A stretch of 64,000 nt of DNA from Bradyrhizobium sp. SRS-191. GTDB taxonomy: Bacteria; Pseudomonadota; Alphaproteobacteria; Rhizobiales; Xanthobacteraceae. The DNA lies in assembly GCF_024586915.1 (NCBI RefSeq), contig NZ_JANBVS010000011.1:186001-250000 (forward strand). The letters run 5' to 3'. Shown one piece after another: positions 50,057 to 59,482 of the stretch. Numbering within the stretch: position 1 is the stretch's first letter; each line of letters begins with the position of its first letter. The translations under genes were made by a program, and so were the position numbers. Under the pieces are notes generated by a model. It had not been told where the DNA came from and did not search any database. It was given only the letters and a program-made list of their open reading frames with translations.

Positions 50057-52354
50057 TCAGAAGCTCACGCTGAGCCGCGCATTCAGTGAACGACCAGGAC
50101 CCTTGACGGAGTAGCCGTAGGCTGCGGATGAGCCCATCATCGACACCACTTGATAGTCGACCAGATCGGCGCCGCCGAGCGGCAGGTCATAGGTCCGGTT
50201 GAACAGGTTGTCGACGCCGAGATCGAGCCGCACGTGCTGCCACTGATAGCCGGTGCGCAGGTTGACCAGAGCGTAGGACGCCGTGGTCAGCTCGTTGCGG
50301 ACCTGGCTCACGACATTCTTGGAGCCGACGAGCTGCAGCTCGACCGAGTTGGTCCAGCCGCCGAGATGATGATCGAGCGCGAGCTTCGCGTTGACCGGCA
50401 TCATGTGGTAGAGGTCGACGCCGTCGGTGCGGTAGCCCCTGACGTAGCTGATCAGGCCACGGATCTGGCCGTGGCCGTAGGTCAGGTCGTCCCACACCGT
50501 GAGGCGCCCTTCGACATTGACGCCGGCCAGCGTGGCGTCGTGGTTGGCGAACTGCAGATAGACGAAGCCGGTATTGGTCGTCAGGTTGGCGGGGTTGCTG
50601 GCGAGGCAGCTCGCCGTTTTGCAGCGGTCGACGTCGATGTAGTCCCGCACGTAGCTGGCATAGGGCGTCACCTTGACGTCCCACAGCTTCTGCGCCGGAT
50701 CGTGCCAGCCGGCGGTGAAGCTGACGGTGTGCGCCTTCTCCGGCTTGAGGTCGAGATTGCCGACATAGCCGTTGCCGTCGCCGAACCAGCCGATCATCTG
50801 CATCGCCATCGCATTGGTCGACCAGGCGTAGCGCTCATAGAGGTTCGGTGAGCGCGTCTTGCGGGCGAAGCCGAGCTCGAACTGGCTGATCGCGTCGGGC
50901 TCGTAGCGGACGAGCGCGGAGCCATCGAGGTGCACGTCGGTCCGGGCATGATCGGCAGCGTTGAACGCCGCGGCGTCGGCGCCGTACATCATCGCGTTGT
51001 AGCCCGAGACGTTGCCGGTGTTCATCCGCACGATGTCGTTGCGCAGGCCGACGATCGACGTCCACTGCCGATCCCAGTGCCGCTCCCATTCGACGAAGGT
51101 GCCGATGCGGTCGCGCTGTCCGCCGTTGATGTTGATGAAGCTGTTCGGCCCCATCATCATCGACCCTGCAACCGGGCTCCACCAGTCGTCGAGCCGGTTG
51201 AGCGCAAGCTCGTTGCCGACGCGCAGGAGGTCCTGGCCCGACACCGGCAGCGTCGCCTTGATCGCGTAGCCACCGTCCAGGCCCTTGGTGTCCATCGGCA
51301 TCGAGGCGACCTTGTCGGGCGCGATGAAGCCCATCGTGTGCCGGATCTGATGCACGAAGGCGGACGCCTCGAGCATGCCCCAGTCGAACGTGCCTTCGTA
51401 GCGGCCGTTGGCGAACAGGCCGCGGTTGTAGACCATGTCCATGTACTGGTTCACATAGCCCTGGTAGGGGATGAACTGGCCGCCGACCTGGAACGTGAAC
51501 AGGTTGCCGAAGCTGCGCTTGGAGATGCTGATGGCGTGGTTCTGCGTCTCGTACAGCGTCGACTTCACGGTGGTGCCGTCGCCGGCCTTGTAGTTGCGGG
51601 AACGGACCCAGCCGCCGGTGTAGGTGACGCTGGTGTCGCGGTTGGCGGCGGTGGCCGTCGCATCGACGCCATAGGCGTTGCCGTTGCTGCGGAAGAAGCT
51701 GGAGATCCGGGTACTGGCGATCCAGCCGTCGGTCGCCGCGAAGGTGGGCGGGGCCGTGGTGACATCGATGCGGCTGCCGATGTAGTCGCCTCCGACCGAG
51801 ACCGGGCCGATGCCGAGATAGGCGCGCATCTTCGCGATCATTGCCGGATTGACGAACGACAGCGGCGGATTCATCTCGTTCGGGCAGGCCGGCGAGATCA
51901 GCATCGAGTTGATCGCGACCTGGAGCCGGTCGGCGCCCATGCCGTTGATCGCGGGCAGGCTGGAAACGCCGCCGGCGCCCCAGGCTGCGCCGCCCGGCAG
52001 ATCGGTGACGAGGCCTGCCGAATCGCTCGAGTCGAGACCGCGATCGAAGGCAGCCTGCGCCGGCAGCGTACGGCTTGCGGTGGCCGGCGCTGTATCTTTG
52101 CGCGCGGCCGGCTCAGCGGAACGCGTTGCGGGTGCGTGAGCCTCGTGAGGCTGATGGTTCACGGCAGGCCGCGGCTTCGCATTGCGCGGACGCGCGGGGT
52201 CGACGGTGACTGTCGGCAACGACGCTGCGGGGCGGGCGAGGGCGGGTCCTGCTGCGGAGCATAACAAGGCTGTCGCTGCGAGCAGCGCGGACGATATCGG
52301 CCGCGGAGGTGCGGAGGCGGTGGGCGGCTTTGAGCCTGAAAGGACGTTCGACAT
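50057..52354 (-). CDS. TonB-dependent copper receptor (OprC/NosA-like)
   Basis: The ATG at 52354 gives 765 residues with a signal peptide (about 20-41). The plug has INSMLISPACPNEMNPPLSF and GPVSVGGDYIGSRIDV, which match OprC/NosA copper receptors. The CxxxM motif (Cys157, Met161) and an HTM motif (His339, Met341) in RHTMGFIAP have the same spacing as the copper ligands of P. aeruginosa OprC (CxxxM and HxM). The C-terminus ends in a beta-barrel strand with terminal Phe. It should import copper across the outer membrane. An upstream ORF extension of 88 codons has no signal peptide and is rejected. Confidence 0.85.
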   Translation of the reverse strand: MSNVLSGSKPPTASAPPRPISSALLAATALLCSAAGPALARPAASLPTVTVDPARPRNAKPRPAVNHQPHEAHAPATRSAEPAARKDTAPATASRTLPAQAAFDRGLDSSDSAGLVTDLPGGAAWGAGGVSSLPAINGMGADRLQVAINSMLISPACPNEMNPPLSFVNPAMIAKMRAYLGIGPVSVGGDYIGSRIDVTTAPPTFAATDGWIASTRISSFFRSNGNAYGVDATATAANRDTSVTYTGGWVRSRNYKAGDGTTVKSTLYETQNHAISISKRSFGNLFTFQVGGQFIPYQGYVNQYMDMVYNRGLFANGRYEGTFDWGMLEASAFVHQIRHTMGFIAPDKVASMPMDTKGLDGGYAIKATLPVSGQDLLRVGNELALNRLDDWWSPVAGSMMMGPNSFININGGQRDRIGTFVEWERHWDRQWTSIVGLRNDIVRMNTGNVSGYNAMMYGADAAAFNAADHARTDVHLDGSALVRYEPDAISQFELGFARKTRSPNLYERYAWSTNAMAMQMIGWFGDGNGYVGNLDLKPEKAHTVSFTAGWHDPAQKLWDVKVTPYASYVRDYIDVDRCKTASCLASNPANLTTNTGFVYLQFANHDATLAGVNVEGRLTVWDDLTYGHGQIRGLISYVRGYRTDGVDLYHMMPVNAKLALDHHLGGWTNSVELQLVGSKNVVSQVRNELTTASYALVNLRTGYQWQHVRLDLGVDNLFNRTYDLPLGGADLVDYQVVSMMGSSAAYGYSVKGPGRSLNARLSVSF

Positions 52355-52529
52355 GACGAACTCTGAAAGGATGCTGCGCAGATCTCTGCGCATGAGACCG
52401 GGAGCCAGGCGCGCGCCAGCGGCGCCCGGCTGATGAGACCGAGATGCGCGTGCCATCAAGCTGCGGCTCCGCGAGAGCGGAGGCGGCATGTGGCACAGCG
52501 ATGGATCTTGAAAGGGCGGCGAAAGCCGC

Positions 52530-52925
52530 TCAGGTGCGCAGAGGCGGTGCGCGCGCCCGGTGGGCGGCGTCGACCTCGGCGATCGCAATCCGGTGCGGTG
52601 CGATCGGTTCGTAGGCAATGCCGAGGAAGCGCCGTAGCGTGCCTGCTGGCGCGTCCGGCGGCATTAGCAAGGCGAAAGCGGGTGTGACGCAGAGCGGGCA
52701 ATGGGCCGCCGATACCGTCGCCGGCGCTTCCGTGTCGGTGCGGTCGGCCAGGCCAGAATCGCGGTCGATCTGTTCGTGGCAGATCTCACCGAATGCAAAT
52801 GCAAAGCTCGGCGGCAGCCAGGCGTTCAAGCTCACCGCAAGCGTGACCTGCACTGCGAGCACATAGGCCATCGCACAGGCGATGACGCCCGTCAGATGTT
52901 TGCTATGCGCTGAAATGCGATGCAC
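52530..52925 (-). CDS. DUF2946 domain protein, probable copper partner
   Basis: A 131-residue protein with an N-terminal membrane segment (about 12-33; VIACAMAYVLAVQVTLAVSL). FGEICHEQIDRD with Cys and His, and AAHCPLCVTPAFALL with His, Cys and Cys fit the DUF2946 family pattern of spaced His/Cys ligands. DUF2946 genes commonly lie beside TonB receptors for copper. Here it lies upstream of the receptor on the same strand with a 175-base gap, so both are probably transcribed together from the region around the GCATGC palindrome. A role in copper handling is inference from the neighbour. Confidence 0.8.
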   Translation of the reverse strand: MHRISAHSKHLTGVIACAMAYVLAVQVTLAVSLNAWLPPSFAFAFGEICHEQIDRDSGLADRTDTEAPATVSAAHCPLCVTPAFALLMPPDAPAGTLRRFLGIAYEPIAPHRIAIAEVDAAHRARAPPLRT

Positions 52926-52943
52926 GGCCCTGAAATCCCCGCA

Positions 52944-52958
52944 GCATGCTTAGCATGC
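52944..52958. promoter_or_regulatory. Palindrome upstream of DUF2946 gene
   Basis: GCATGCTTAGCATGC is a perfect inverted repeat (six-base arms, three-base centre) 19-33 bases before the DUF2946 start, the position for an operator or promoter element. It lies in the short gap before the convergent M23 gene end at 53028. Confidence 0.4.
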
Positions 52959-53027
52959 CCCGGGGACCAGCACCAATTGCGATCGCGCAACGCCGTTGCG
53001 CATCAGCCGCGCGTCTGGATGAGATTT

Positions 53028-54389
53028 CTAACCCGCGCTCAACCGCACACCCGCGCGCAAGAACTTCTGCGGGTCGACGGCTTCGCCGTCGATGCGGGTT
53101 TCGTAGTGCAGATGCGGGCCGGTCGAACGGCCGGTGGAGCCGACTTCGCCGACGATGTCGCCGATCTTCACCTGCTGGCCGATCTTGACGTTGATCTCGG
53201 AGAGATGGCCGTAGCGGGTGGAGAGGCCATTGCCATGATCGACCTCGACCATGCGGCCATAGCCACCGGCCCAGCCGGCGTTGACGACCTTGCCATTGGC
53301 GGTGACGCGCACTGGATCGCCGGTCGCGGCGCGGAAGTCGAGGCCGGTGTGCATCGCCGGGCGGCCGAGGAACGGATCGGAGCGCACGCCGAAGCCCGAG
53401 GTGAACTCGACCTCACCGATGACGGGCTTGCGATAGGGCACCAGCGACAGCGTGCGGTTCATCTTGTCGACCTGCGCGCGGGTGATGCTGATGCGATAGA
53501 GCTGGCGCTCGAACGGGCCGGACTCGGCGCTGAGCTTGACCGGCACGAACGGGCCGCCCATGCCGCCCTTCGGTGCGGCCGCTTCGAGCTGGCCCATGTC
53601 GAGGCCGAGATCGGTGATCACGCCGCGCATCCGGCGCAGCTTGGATTCCAGCGTCTCTTCGGCCGAGGCCAGCATCGCGACCTGGCGCGCCTCGACCTGG
53701 TCGAGCGAGCGCGTCAGCCGCGTCAGCACGTTGTCGACGCCCGCGAGTTTGGTGGATTGGCTCGGCTGCACATTGGCCAGCACGGGACTGCGCGATTCGA
53801 GCCGCGCCTCGCGGTCCGGCGGCGCGGTGAAGGTCACGGTATCGCTGATCGGCGACGGCTTCGGCGTCGACGGCGCGGCCGAGGGTTCGATCGCCGGGCC
53901 ACGCGCCGGCGTGCGGATCGAGCCGGTGATGTCGGGCATGCTGCCGAGCGCGGTGGCGCGGCCTTCCAGCGCGGTCTGGCGCTTGAGGATCTGGTCGAGC
54001 TTCTGGTCGAACTGCTCCTGGTCGAGCAGCTGCCGGCTGGTGGCGCGGTCGACCTTGGCGCGCAGCTCGGAGATGCGATCCTCGTAAGCGTATTGCATCT
54101 CGGCCTGGCGCGCGATCAGCCGTGTCAGCACGTCGTCGCGGAACGCGAAATAGGTGGCGGTCGCCGCCGACCAGATGCCGAGCAGGCTGACGGTGCCGAC
54201 CACGATCCAGAACACCACAGGGCCGATGCGCACCTGCTTGCCGGCATGCACGAGCGTGTAGTCGCTCTGCGAGGCGGCCGGCGCAGGGGCGGGATGAGGG
54301 GCGGGCGTGCGCCGCTGCTGTACGGCGCGCCCGCGGTCATGAGGATGGTGTTGGGGATATTCGGCGTACTGGCCGGAACGATGCGACAT
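53028..54389 (-). CDS. M23 family metallopeptidase with membrane anchor
   Basis: The ATG at 54389 gives 453 residues (a GTG two codons earlier is also possible). A short basic cytoplasmic part is followed by a membrane helix (about 65-90; PVVFWIVVGTVSLLGIWSAA), a long coiled coil (about 95-310), and the LytM domain (about 330-440): HTGLDFRAATGDPVRVTANG, GGYGRMVEVDHGNGLSTRYG, HLSEINVKIGQQVKIGDIVG and HLHYETRIDG. HxxxD and HLH complete the zinc site, so it should be an active peptidoglycan endopeptidase. The anchor plus coiled coil recalls NlpD/EnvC-like or DipM-like divisome factors, but identity is uncertain. Confidence 0.88.
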   Translation of the reverse strand: MSHRSGQYAEYPQHHPHDRGRAVQQRRTPAPHPAPAPAASQSDYTLVHAGKQVRIGPVVFWIVVGTVSLLGIWSAATATYFAFRDDVLTRLIARQAEMQYAYEDRISELRAKVDRATSRQLLDQEQFDQKLDQILKRQTALEGRATALGSMPDITGSIRTPARGPAIEPSAAPSTPKPSPISDTVTFTAPPDREARLESRSPVLANVQPSQSTKLAGVDNVLTRLTRSLDQVEARQVAMLASAEETLESKLRRMRGVITDLGLDMGQLEAAAPKGGMGGPFVPVKLSAESGPFERQLYRISITRAQVDKMNRTLSLVPYRKPVIGEVEFTSGFGVRSDPFLGRPAMHTGLDFRAATGDPVRVTANGKVVNAGWAGGYGRMVEVDHGNGLSTRYGHLSEINVKIGQQVKIGDIVGEVGSTGRSTGPHLHYETRIDGEAVDPQKFLRAGVRLSAG

Positions 54390-54507
54390 CGACACTCCCG
54401 CGCCGGCCGGAGATCGTCGTGTCCAGCGGCGTCATTTACGGGAGGGATTTGACCCCTGCATGGTTAATTTTCCCCCAACACCATGCCTCGCAGTCCTACA
54501 GGGATTC

Positions 54508-55239
54508 CTACAGCGCCTTGGCTGCGGCCAGCACTGCATCGGCGTGGCCGTCGACCTTGACGTTGCGCCAGACTTTGGCAACGCGGCCGTCGGCGCCGAT
54601 CAGCACCGTGCTCCTGATGATGCCGAGAAACTTGCGGCCATAGAGCGACTTCTCGCCCCAGGCGCCATAGGCCTCCAGCATCTCGTGGGTCTCGTCGGAG
54701 ATCAGGGGGACGGCAAGGTCGTGCTTGTCGCGGAAATTGTCCTGCGCCTTCACCGAATCGGCCGACACGCCGAGCACCGCGGTGCCGGCGGCCGCGAAGT
54801 CTTTCGACAGGCGCGTGAAGTCGATCGCCTCCTTGGTGCAACCGGGCGTGTTGGCCTTGGGATAGAAGAACAGCACCAGCTTCTGGCCGGCATGGTCGGC
54901 CAGCGAAACGGTTCCGCCGCCGTCGCGCGGCAGCTTGAAGGCGGGAGCCTTGGCGCCTTCGACAAGCCCCGTGGGAGCGGCAGCCGGTGCGGCCGGCTTC
55001 ACAGGCTTGGCCTTTGCCGCGGTCTTGGGGGGCGCAGCCTTGCTGGTCACGGCCTTTGCAGCCTTGGTGGTGGTCTTCTTGGCCGGCTTGGTCGTTGCGG
55101 GCTTGGTCGTTGTGGGCTTGGTCTTTGTGGGCTTGGCGGTCTTTTTCACCGCCTTCTTGGCCGCCGCGGCCGCCCGGTTCCCGGCGGATTGTCCGTGCGT
55201 TGCCGGATTGGAGGATTTCTTCCGTGATTCCTTTGACAT
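54508..55239 (-). CDS. bcp: Bcp/PrxQ peroxiredoxin with histone-H1-like N-terminal tail
   Basis: A 243-residue protein. Residues 1 to about 90 are almost only Ala, Lys, Pro and Thr (AAAAAKKAVKKTAKPTKTKP and TTTKPATTKPAKKTTTK), like the C-terminal tail of histone H1. The peroxiredoxin domain (about 92-243) has FYPKANTPGCTKEAIDFTRL with the peroxidatic Cys134; the usual resolving Cys five residues later is Ile139, so it is a 1-Cys form unless another thiol serves. It reduces peroxides using a thioredoxin-like donor. The basic tail could bind DNA, RNA or acidic surfaces. It lies just upstream of the M23 gene on the same strand. Confidence 0.85.
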   Translation of the reverse strand: MSKESRKKSSNPATHGQSAGNRAAAAAKKAVKKTAKPTKTKPTTTKPATTKPAKKTTTKAAKAVTSKAAPPKTAAKAKPVKPAAPAAAPTGLVEGAKAPAFKLPRDGGGTVSLADHAGQKLVLFFYPKANTPGCTKEAIDFTRLSKDFAAAGTAVLGVSADSVKAQDNFRDKHDLAVPLISDETHEMLEAYGAWGEKSLYGRKFLGIIRSTVLIGADGRVAKVWRNVKVDGHADAVLAAAKAL

Positions 55240-55744
55240 ACGCCTTCCTTTCGTCGCTTTCGGCGGCTCAAAACTGAAACTATCTCGGTTCTTGTCCGGT
55301 GTCCCGGGATCGATCTTGCATCCGTGCTTCGGCGTGTGGGGGCGATGCCTCTTGCGGCGCTCGGGAAATCACGGGTACCAGCATGCGTGAGTACCAAAGC
55401 CATGACGACTCTCGTACCGTCTCCGGATCATGCGTCCCGGCCACAAATTTCGATCCCGTCCGGCGTGGCGCCGGTCGACCGGTACGAGCGGGTGGGCAAA
55501 CCAGACGACGGCAGGGTATAGTGACGTGGATCGAGCGCTTCGTCTGGCCCGGGTCGCGGGCATGATCGAAGCGGGCGGCTTACGGAGCGCCCGCTGAAGC
55601 GCGGCGGGATCGACGGAGGACGCGGCCAATGCGGGCGAGCAGCGGACGCACTCCGTGAACGGTCGGGGCCACATCGGCGACCAATCTGGCTGGGGCCAGA
55701 TTGTCTCCACAGCATCGGACACCAGGGGCCAGCACCGAGAGGCA
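55240..55744. other. Intergenic between divergent bcp and AsmA-like genes
   Basis: These 505 bases hold the promoters of two divergent genes and no convincing gene. Short frames across the region have no supporting ribosome site. I see no repeat or strong hairpin. Confidence 0.5.
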
Positions 55745-58700
55745 ATGGCAAGACAATCATCACCCCACCGGCCCCATCTGCAAGCGGACACCCAGGGCCA
55801 ACAGTGGGATGAGGCCGACTGGGACGTCGCCGATCAGCACCTGGCCGATCAGGATTTGGCCGATCAATACGAAGACGCTGCCGAGCATGACGAGTCGAGC
55901 GGACAACGCGCGCATCGGCTGCTGTCGCGCGCCCCTGCCGAGCCGGCCGCTCCCGGCCAGCTCGACGCACTCGGCCGGCGCCGGCCCGGCCGGCGGTGGT
56001 TGCGGCGAATCGCGGTTTCCGGCTTCGTGCTGCTGCTGATCCTCGCGGTCGGCTTCGGCGGGTTGTGGTTGCGGCTCGGTGCCGGTCCGATCAGCCTCGA
56101 TCTGGCCACGCCGTGGCTTGCGGCGGCGATCGAGGACAATATCGGGCACGGCAACACGGTCGAGGTCGGCGGCACGCAGATCGAGCGCGCCGGCCGAATC
56201 CGGATTGCGGTCCGCATCCGCGACATCGTCGTGCGCGACCAGGATCACGCCATCGTCGCCAGCGCGCCCAAGGCCGAGGTGCGGCTGTCGGGCGCCGCAC
56301 TGCTGATGGGGCAATTGCGCGCCGAGAGCCTCAAGCTGGTCGATGCCGAGCTCGCCATCCGGATCACGCCCGACGGCACCGTCACGGTATCGACCGGCGA
56401 GACCGCCAAGCCGCTGGCCACCGGCGTTGCCTCAAAGCGCGATGCCGGTCTGCCGCCGACCTTCCCTCGGCCGGGTCAGGCGTCTGCGCCGACGCCCGGT
56501 GCGCCCCAGGCCGGCGGGCCGCAGGCTGCGCCGGCGACTCCGGCGGCGCCGGCCGCTGCGCCCACGATGGCCCAGTCCGGCCTGCTCGCGGGGCTCGACT
56601 GGCTCGACAGCCTCAGCCTGACCGGGCTCGACGGCCAGAACCTGAACGAGATCGGCCTCAAGAACGGCGTGCTGACCGTCGACGATCAACAGCGCGGCAA
56701 CAAATGGACGTTCGAGAACATCAGCCTCAGCCTGCGCCGGCCGTCGGGCGGCGGTGTCGCGCTGAGCCTGGGCGAGGAGGGCGCCAAGCCGTGGTCGCTG
56801 CGCGTTCTGGTCGGGCCGCAGGCGAACGGCGTGCGCTCGATCGAGGTCAAGGCCGACAAGGTATCGACCAGCAACATCCTGCTCGCGCTGCGGCTGAAGG
56901 ATCTCACCTATATGGCGGATCTGCCGCTGACGGGTGACATCAAGGGCGAGCTCGCCCGCGACGGCCTGCCGACCTATCTGCGCGGCAAGATCAACATCGG
57001 CGCCGGCAACATCATCGACACCGATACGCCCGACTATCCGATGGCGATCGATTCCGCCGAGCTGAACATGGAATGGGATGCCGGCCGCCGCGTGCTGGTC
57101 GCTCCCTTCAAGGTCGTCTCGGGCGCCAACCGCGTCACGCTGAACGCCAATCTCGAGCCGCCGAACGACGCGGTCAACGACTGGCGGCTGAACCTCAGCG
57201 GCGGCACCATCCTGCTCGGCGCTGTTGCCAACGACCAGCCGCTGATCTTCAACCGGATCTCGATCAACGTCCGCTTCGACACCGAAGGCAAGCGGGTGCT
57301 GCTGACGCAGGCCGAGGTCTCCAACGGCGAGATCGGCGTCGCCGGCACCGGCAGCATCGACTATGCCGGCGAGCCCAGGCTCAAGCTCGGCTTCGCCGCG
57401 ACGCCGATGCCGGCGCTCGCGATGAAGCGGCTGTGGCCAGCGCTGATCGTGCCGGAGGTGCGGGCCTGGATGATCGAGCGCATCGAGCGCGGCAACGTCC
57501 AGCGCATCGACATCGCGGTCAATTCGCCGACCCGCAACCTGCCGCGCAAGGGCCCGCCGATTCCGGACGACGGCCTCGACGTCAACGTCGTCGCGACCAA
57601 TGTGACGGTCCGCCCCGTCGACGGCCTGCCGGCGGTGCGCGATGCCGACATGAAGGCGCATGTCACGGGACGTACCGCGACGGTGACCGTCGGGCAGGGC
57701 GTCGCCGACACGCCCGCGGGACGCAAGCTCAACGTCTCCGACGTCGTGTTCGAGGTGCCGGACATGGCGCCGAAGCCGTCGCCGTCCAAGGTGCGCATGC
57801 GCGTCGACGGCCCGGTTGCGGCCGCGGCCGAGATCCTCGCCTCCGATCGGCTGAGCGACATGTCCTCGATTCCGATCGACCCCGCGCAGACCAAGGGCAC
57901 GTTCCAGGCGAACGTCAATCTGGCGATGCCGGTCAAGGGCGAGCTGACCAAGGCCGACACCAACTACACGGTCACGGCGGATCTCAACGGCTTCGCGGCC
58001 GACAGGCTGGTGATGAACCAGAAGCTCGAGGCCAACACACTCAAGATCGTGGCCAACACCCAAGGCTACCAGGTCAAGGGCGACGTCAAGATCAACGGCC
58101 AGCCGGCGACGCTCGACTATCGCAAGCCGAGCGAGGGTGACGCCGACATCAAGATGCAGGCGATCCTCGATGACGCGAGCCGCGCGCGGCTCGGCATGGA
58201 TCTGGGCACCGCCATCAGCGGCAACGTGCCGCTGAAGCTGAACGGCAAGATCGCGGGCTCGCCCGATCGCGACAGCCGCCTCGGCGTCGAGGCCGACCTG
58301 ACCCAGCTCAAGCTCGACAACCTGCTGCCGGGCTGGGTGAAGAATCCGGGCAAGGCGGGCAAGGCCACCTTCAACGTCGTGGCGAAGCAGCAATCGACGC
58401 GCTTCGAGGACATCAACATCGAAGGCGGCGGCGTGGCGATCAAGGGCTCGCTCGAGGTCGACCAGAACGGCGACCTGATGAATGCGAACTTCCCGACCTA
58501 TTCGCCGTCCGAAGGCGACAAGACGCAGCTCAAGGCCGAGCGCGGCCAGGACGGCGTGCTGAAGCTGTCGATGCGCGGCGACGTGTTCGACGGCCGCGGC
58601 TTCCTGAAGACGGCGATCTCCGGCACCAACAAGGATGCCGACAAGAACAAGGCGCGCTCCAATCTCGACTTCGACGCCGAGGTCAAGCTCGGCGCGGTCG

Positions 58701-59482
58701 CCGGCTTCAACGGCGAGGCGCTGCGCAGCGTCGACGTCAAGCTGTCGCGGCGCGGCGGCGCCTTCAAGAGCTTCAACCTGACCGGCAAGGTCGGCCGCGA
58801 TACGCCGGTCACCGCCGACATCCGCGTCGGCCGCGAGGCCCCCAGCGCCGATCCGCGCGCGCGCCGCCAGGGCCGCGAGGTGATCTATCTCGTGACCAAT
58901 GACGCCGGCGCTTTGCTGCGCTTCGCCGACACCTATTCGAAGATGGCCGGCGGCGAGCTCGAGCTCGCGATGGAGCCGCCGACGGCCGACACCAGCCCCA
59001 AGGAAGGTCTCGCGATCGTCCGCAACTTCACGGTCAGAGGCGAGCAGGCTCTCGATCGCGCGGCCTCGGGCGCTGCGCAGGGCGCCTCGCAAGGCATCGC
59101 CTTCACGATGCTGCGCGCGGAGTTCACGCGGCAGAACGGGCTGCTCTCGATCCGCGACGGCGTCGTCAAGGGACCGACGCTCGGCCTGACCATCGAAGGC
59201 AGCATCGACTACAACGTCAACCAGGTCCGCGCGTCCGGCACGATCGTGCCGCTGTACGGGCTGAACAACATGTTCAACCAGATCCCGATCGTCGGCCTGT
59301 TCCTGGGCGGCAGCAACGAAGGCCTGTTCGGCGTGACCTACGAGGTCGTCGGCACGCCGAGCCAGCCGGTGGTACGCATCAACCCGATCTCGGCCATGCT
59401 GCCGGGCGTGACGCGCAAGATCATGGACTTCAACACCGGCAAGCAGCAATACCCGCCGGCCGAGCTGCCGCCGAACAATTGA
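55745..59482 (+). CDS. Large AsmA/YhdP-like envelope protein (DUF3971)
   Basis: The ATG at 55745 (MARQSSPHRPHLQADTQGQQ) gives 1245 residues; an ATG 30 codons upstream adds nothing conserved. An acidic cytoplasmic start with WDVADQHLADQDLADQY repeats is followed by an Arg-rich flank and one membrane helix (about 105-128; IAVSGFVLLLILAVGFGGLW). A Pro/Ala linker (about 240-280) and a very long beta-rich periplasmic part follow, with repeated amphipathic strands and a C-terminal AsmA_2-like region (VRASGTIVPLYGLNNMFNQI, IPIVGLFLGGSNEGLFGVTY). This is the TamB/YhdP/AsmA superfamily that bridges membranes and moves phospholipids. Confidence 0.85.
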   Translation: MARQSSPHRPHLQADTQGQQWDEADWDVADQHLADQDLADQYEDAAEHDESSGQRAHRLLSRAPAEPAAPGQLDALGRRRPGRRWLRRIAVSGFVLLLILAVGFGGLWLRLGAGPISLDLATPWLAAAIEDNIGHGNTVEVGGTQIERAGRIRIAVRIRDIVVRDQDHAIVASAPKAEVRLSGAALLMGQLRAESLKLVDAELAIRITPDGTVTVSTGETAKPLATGVASKRDAGLPPTFPRPGQASAPTPGAPQAGGPQAAPATPAAPAAAPTMAQSGLLAGLDWLDSLSLTGLDGQNLNEIGLKNGVLTVDDQQRGNKWTFENISLSLRRPSGGGVALSLGEEGAKPWSLRVLVGPQANGVRSIEVKADKVSTSNILLALRLKDLTYMADLPLTGDIKGELARDGLPTYLRGKINIGAGNIIDTDTPDYPMAIDSAELNMEWDAGRRVLVAPFKVVSGANRVTLNANLEPPNDAVNDWRLNLSGGTILLGAVANDQPLIFNRISINVRFDTEGKRVLLTQAEVSNGEIGVAGTGSIDYAGEPRLKLGFAATPMPALAMKRLWPALIVPEVRAWMIERIERGNVQRIDIAVNSPTRNLPRKGPPIPDDGLDVNVVATNVTVRPVDGLPAVRDADMKAHVTGRTATVTVGQGVADTPAGRKLNVSDVVFEVPDMAPKPSPSKVRMRVDGPVAAAAEILASDRLSDMSSIPIDPAQTKGTFQANVNLAMPVKGELTKADTNYTVTADLNGFAADRLVMNQKLEANTLKIVANTQGYQVKGDVKINGQPATLDYRKPSEGDADIKMQAILDDASRARLGMDLGTAISGNVPLKLNGKIAGSPDRDSRLGVEADLTQLKLDNLLPGWVKNPGKAGKATFNVVAKQQSTRFEDINIEGGGVAIKGSLEVDQNGDLMNANFPTYSPSEGDKTQLKAERGQDGVLKLSMRGDVFDGRGFLKTAISGTNKDADKNKARSNLDFDAEVKLGAVAGFNGEALRSVDVKLSRRGGAFKSFNLTGKVGRDTPVTADIRVGREAPSADPRARRQGREVIYLVTNDAGALLRFADTYSKMAGGELELAMEPPTADTSPKEGLAIVRNFTVRGEQALDRAASGAAQGASQGIAFTMLRAEFTRQNGLLSIRDGVVKGPTLGLTIEGSIDYNVNQVRASGTIVPLYGLNNMFNQIPIVGLFLGGSNEGLFGVTYEVVGTPSQPVVRINPISAMLPGVTRKIMDFNTGKQQYPPAELPPNN

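Noticed and set aside
50930..52264. A long plus-strand frame inside the TonB receptor
   Set aside because: Antisense shadow of a receptor with signal peptide, plug and copper motifs.
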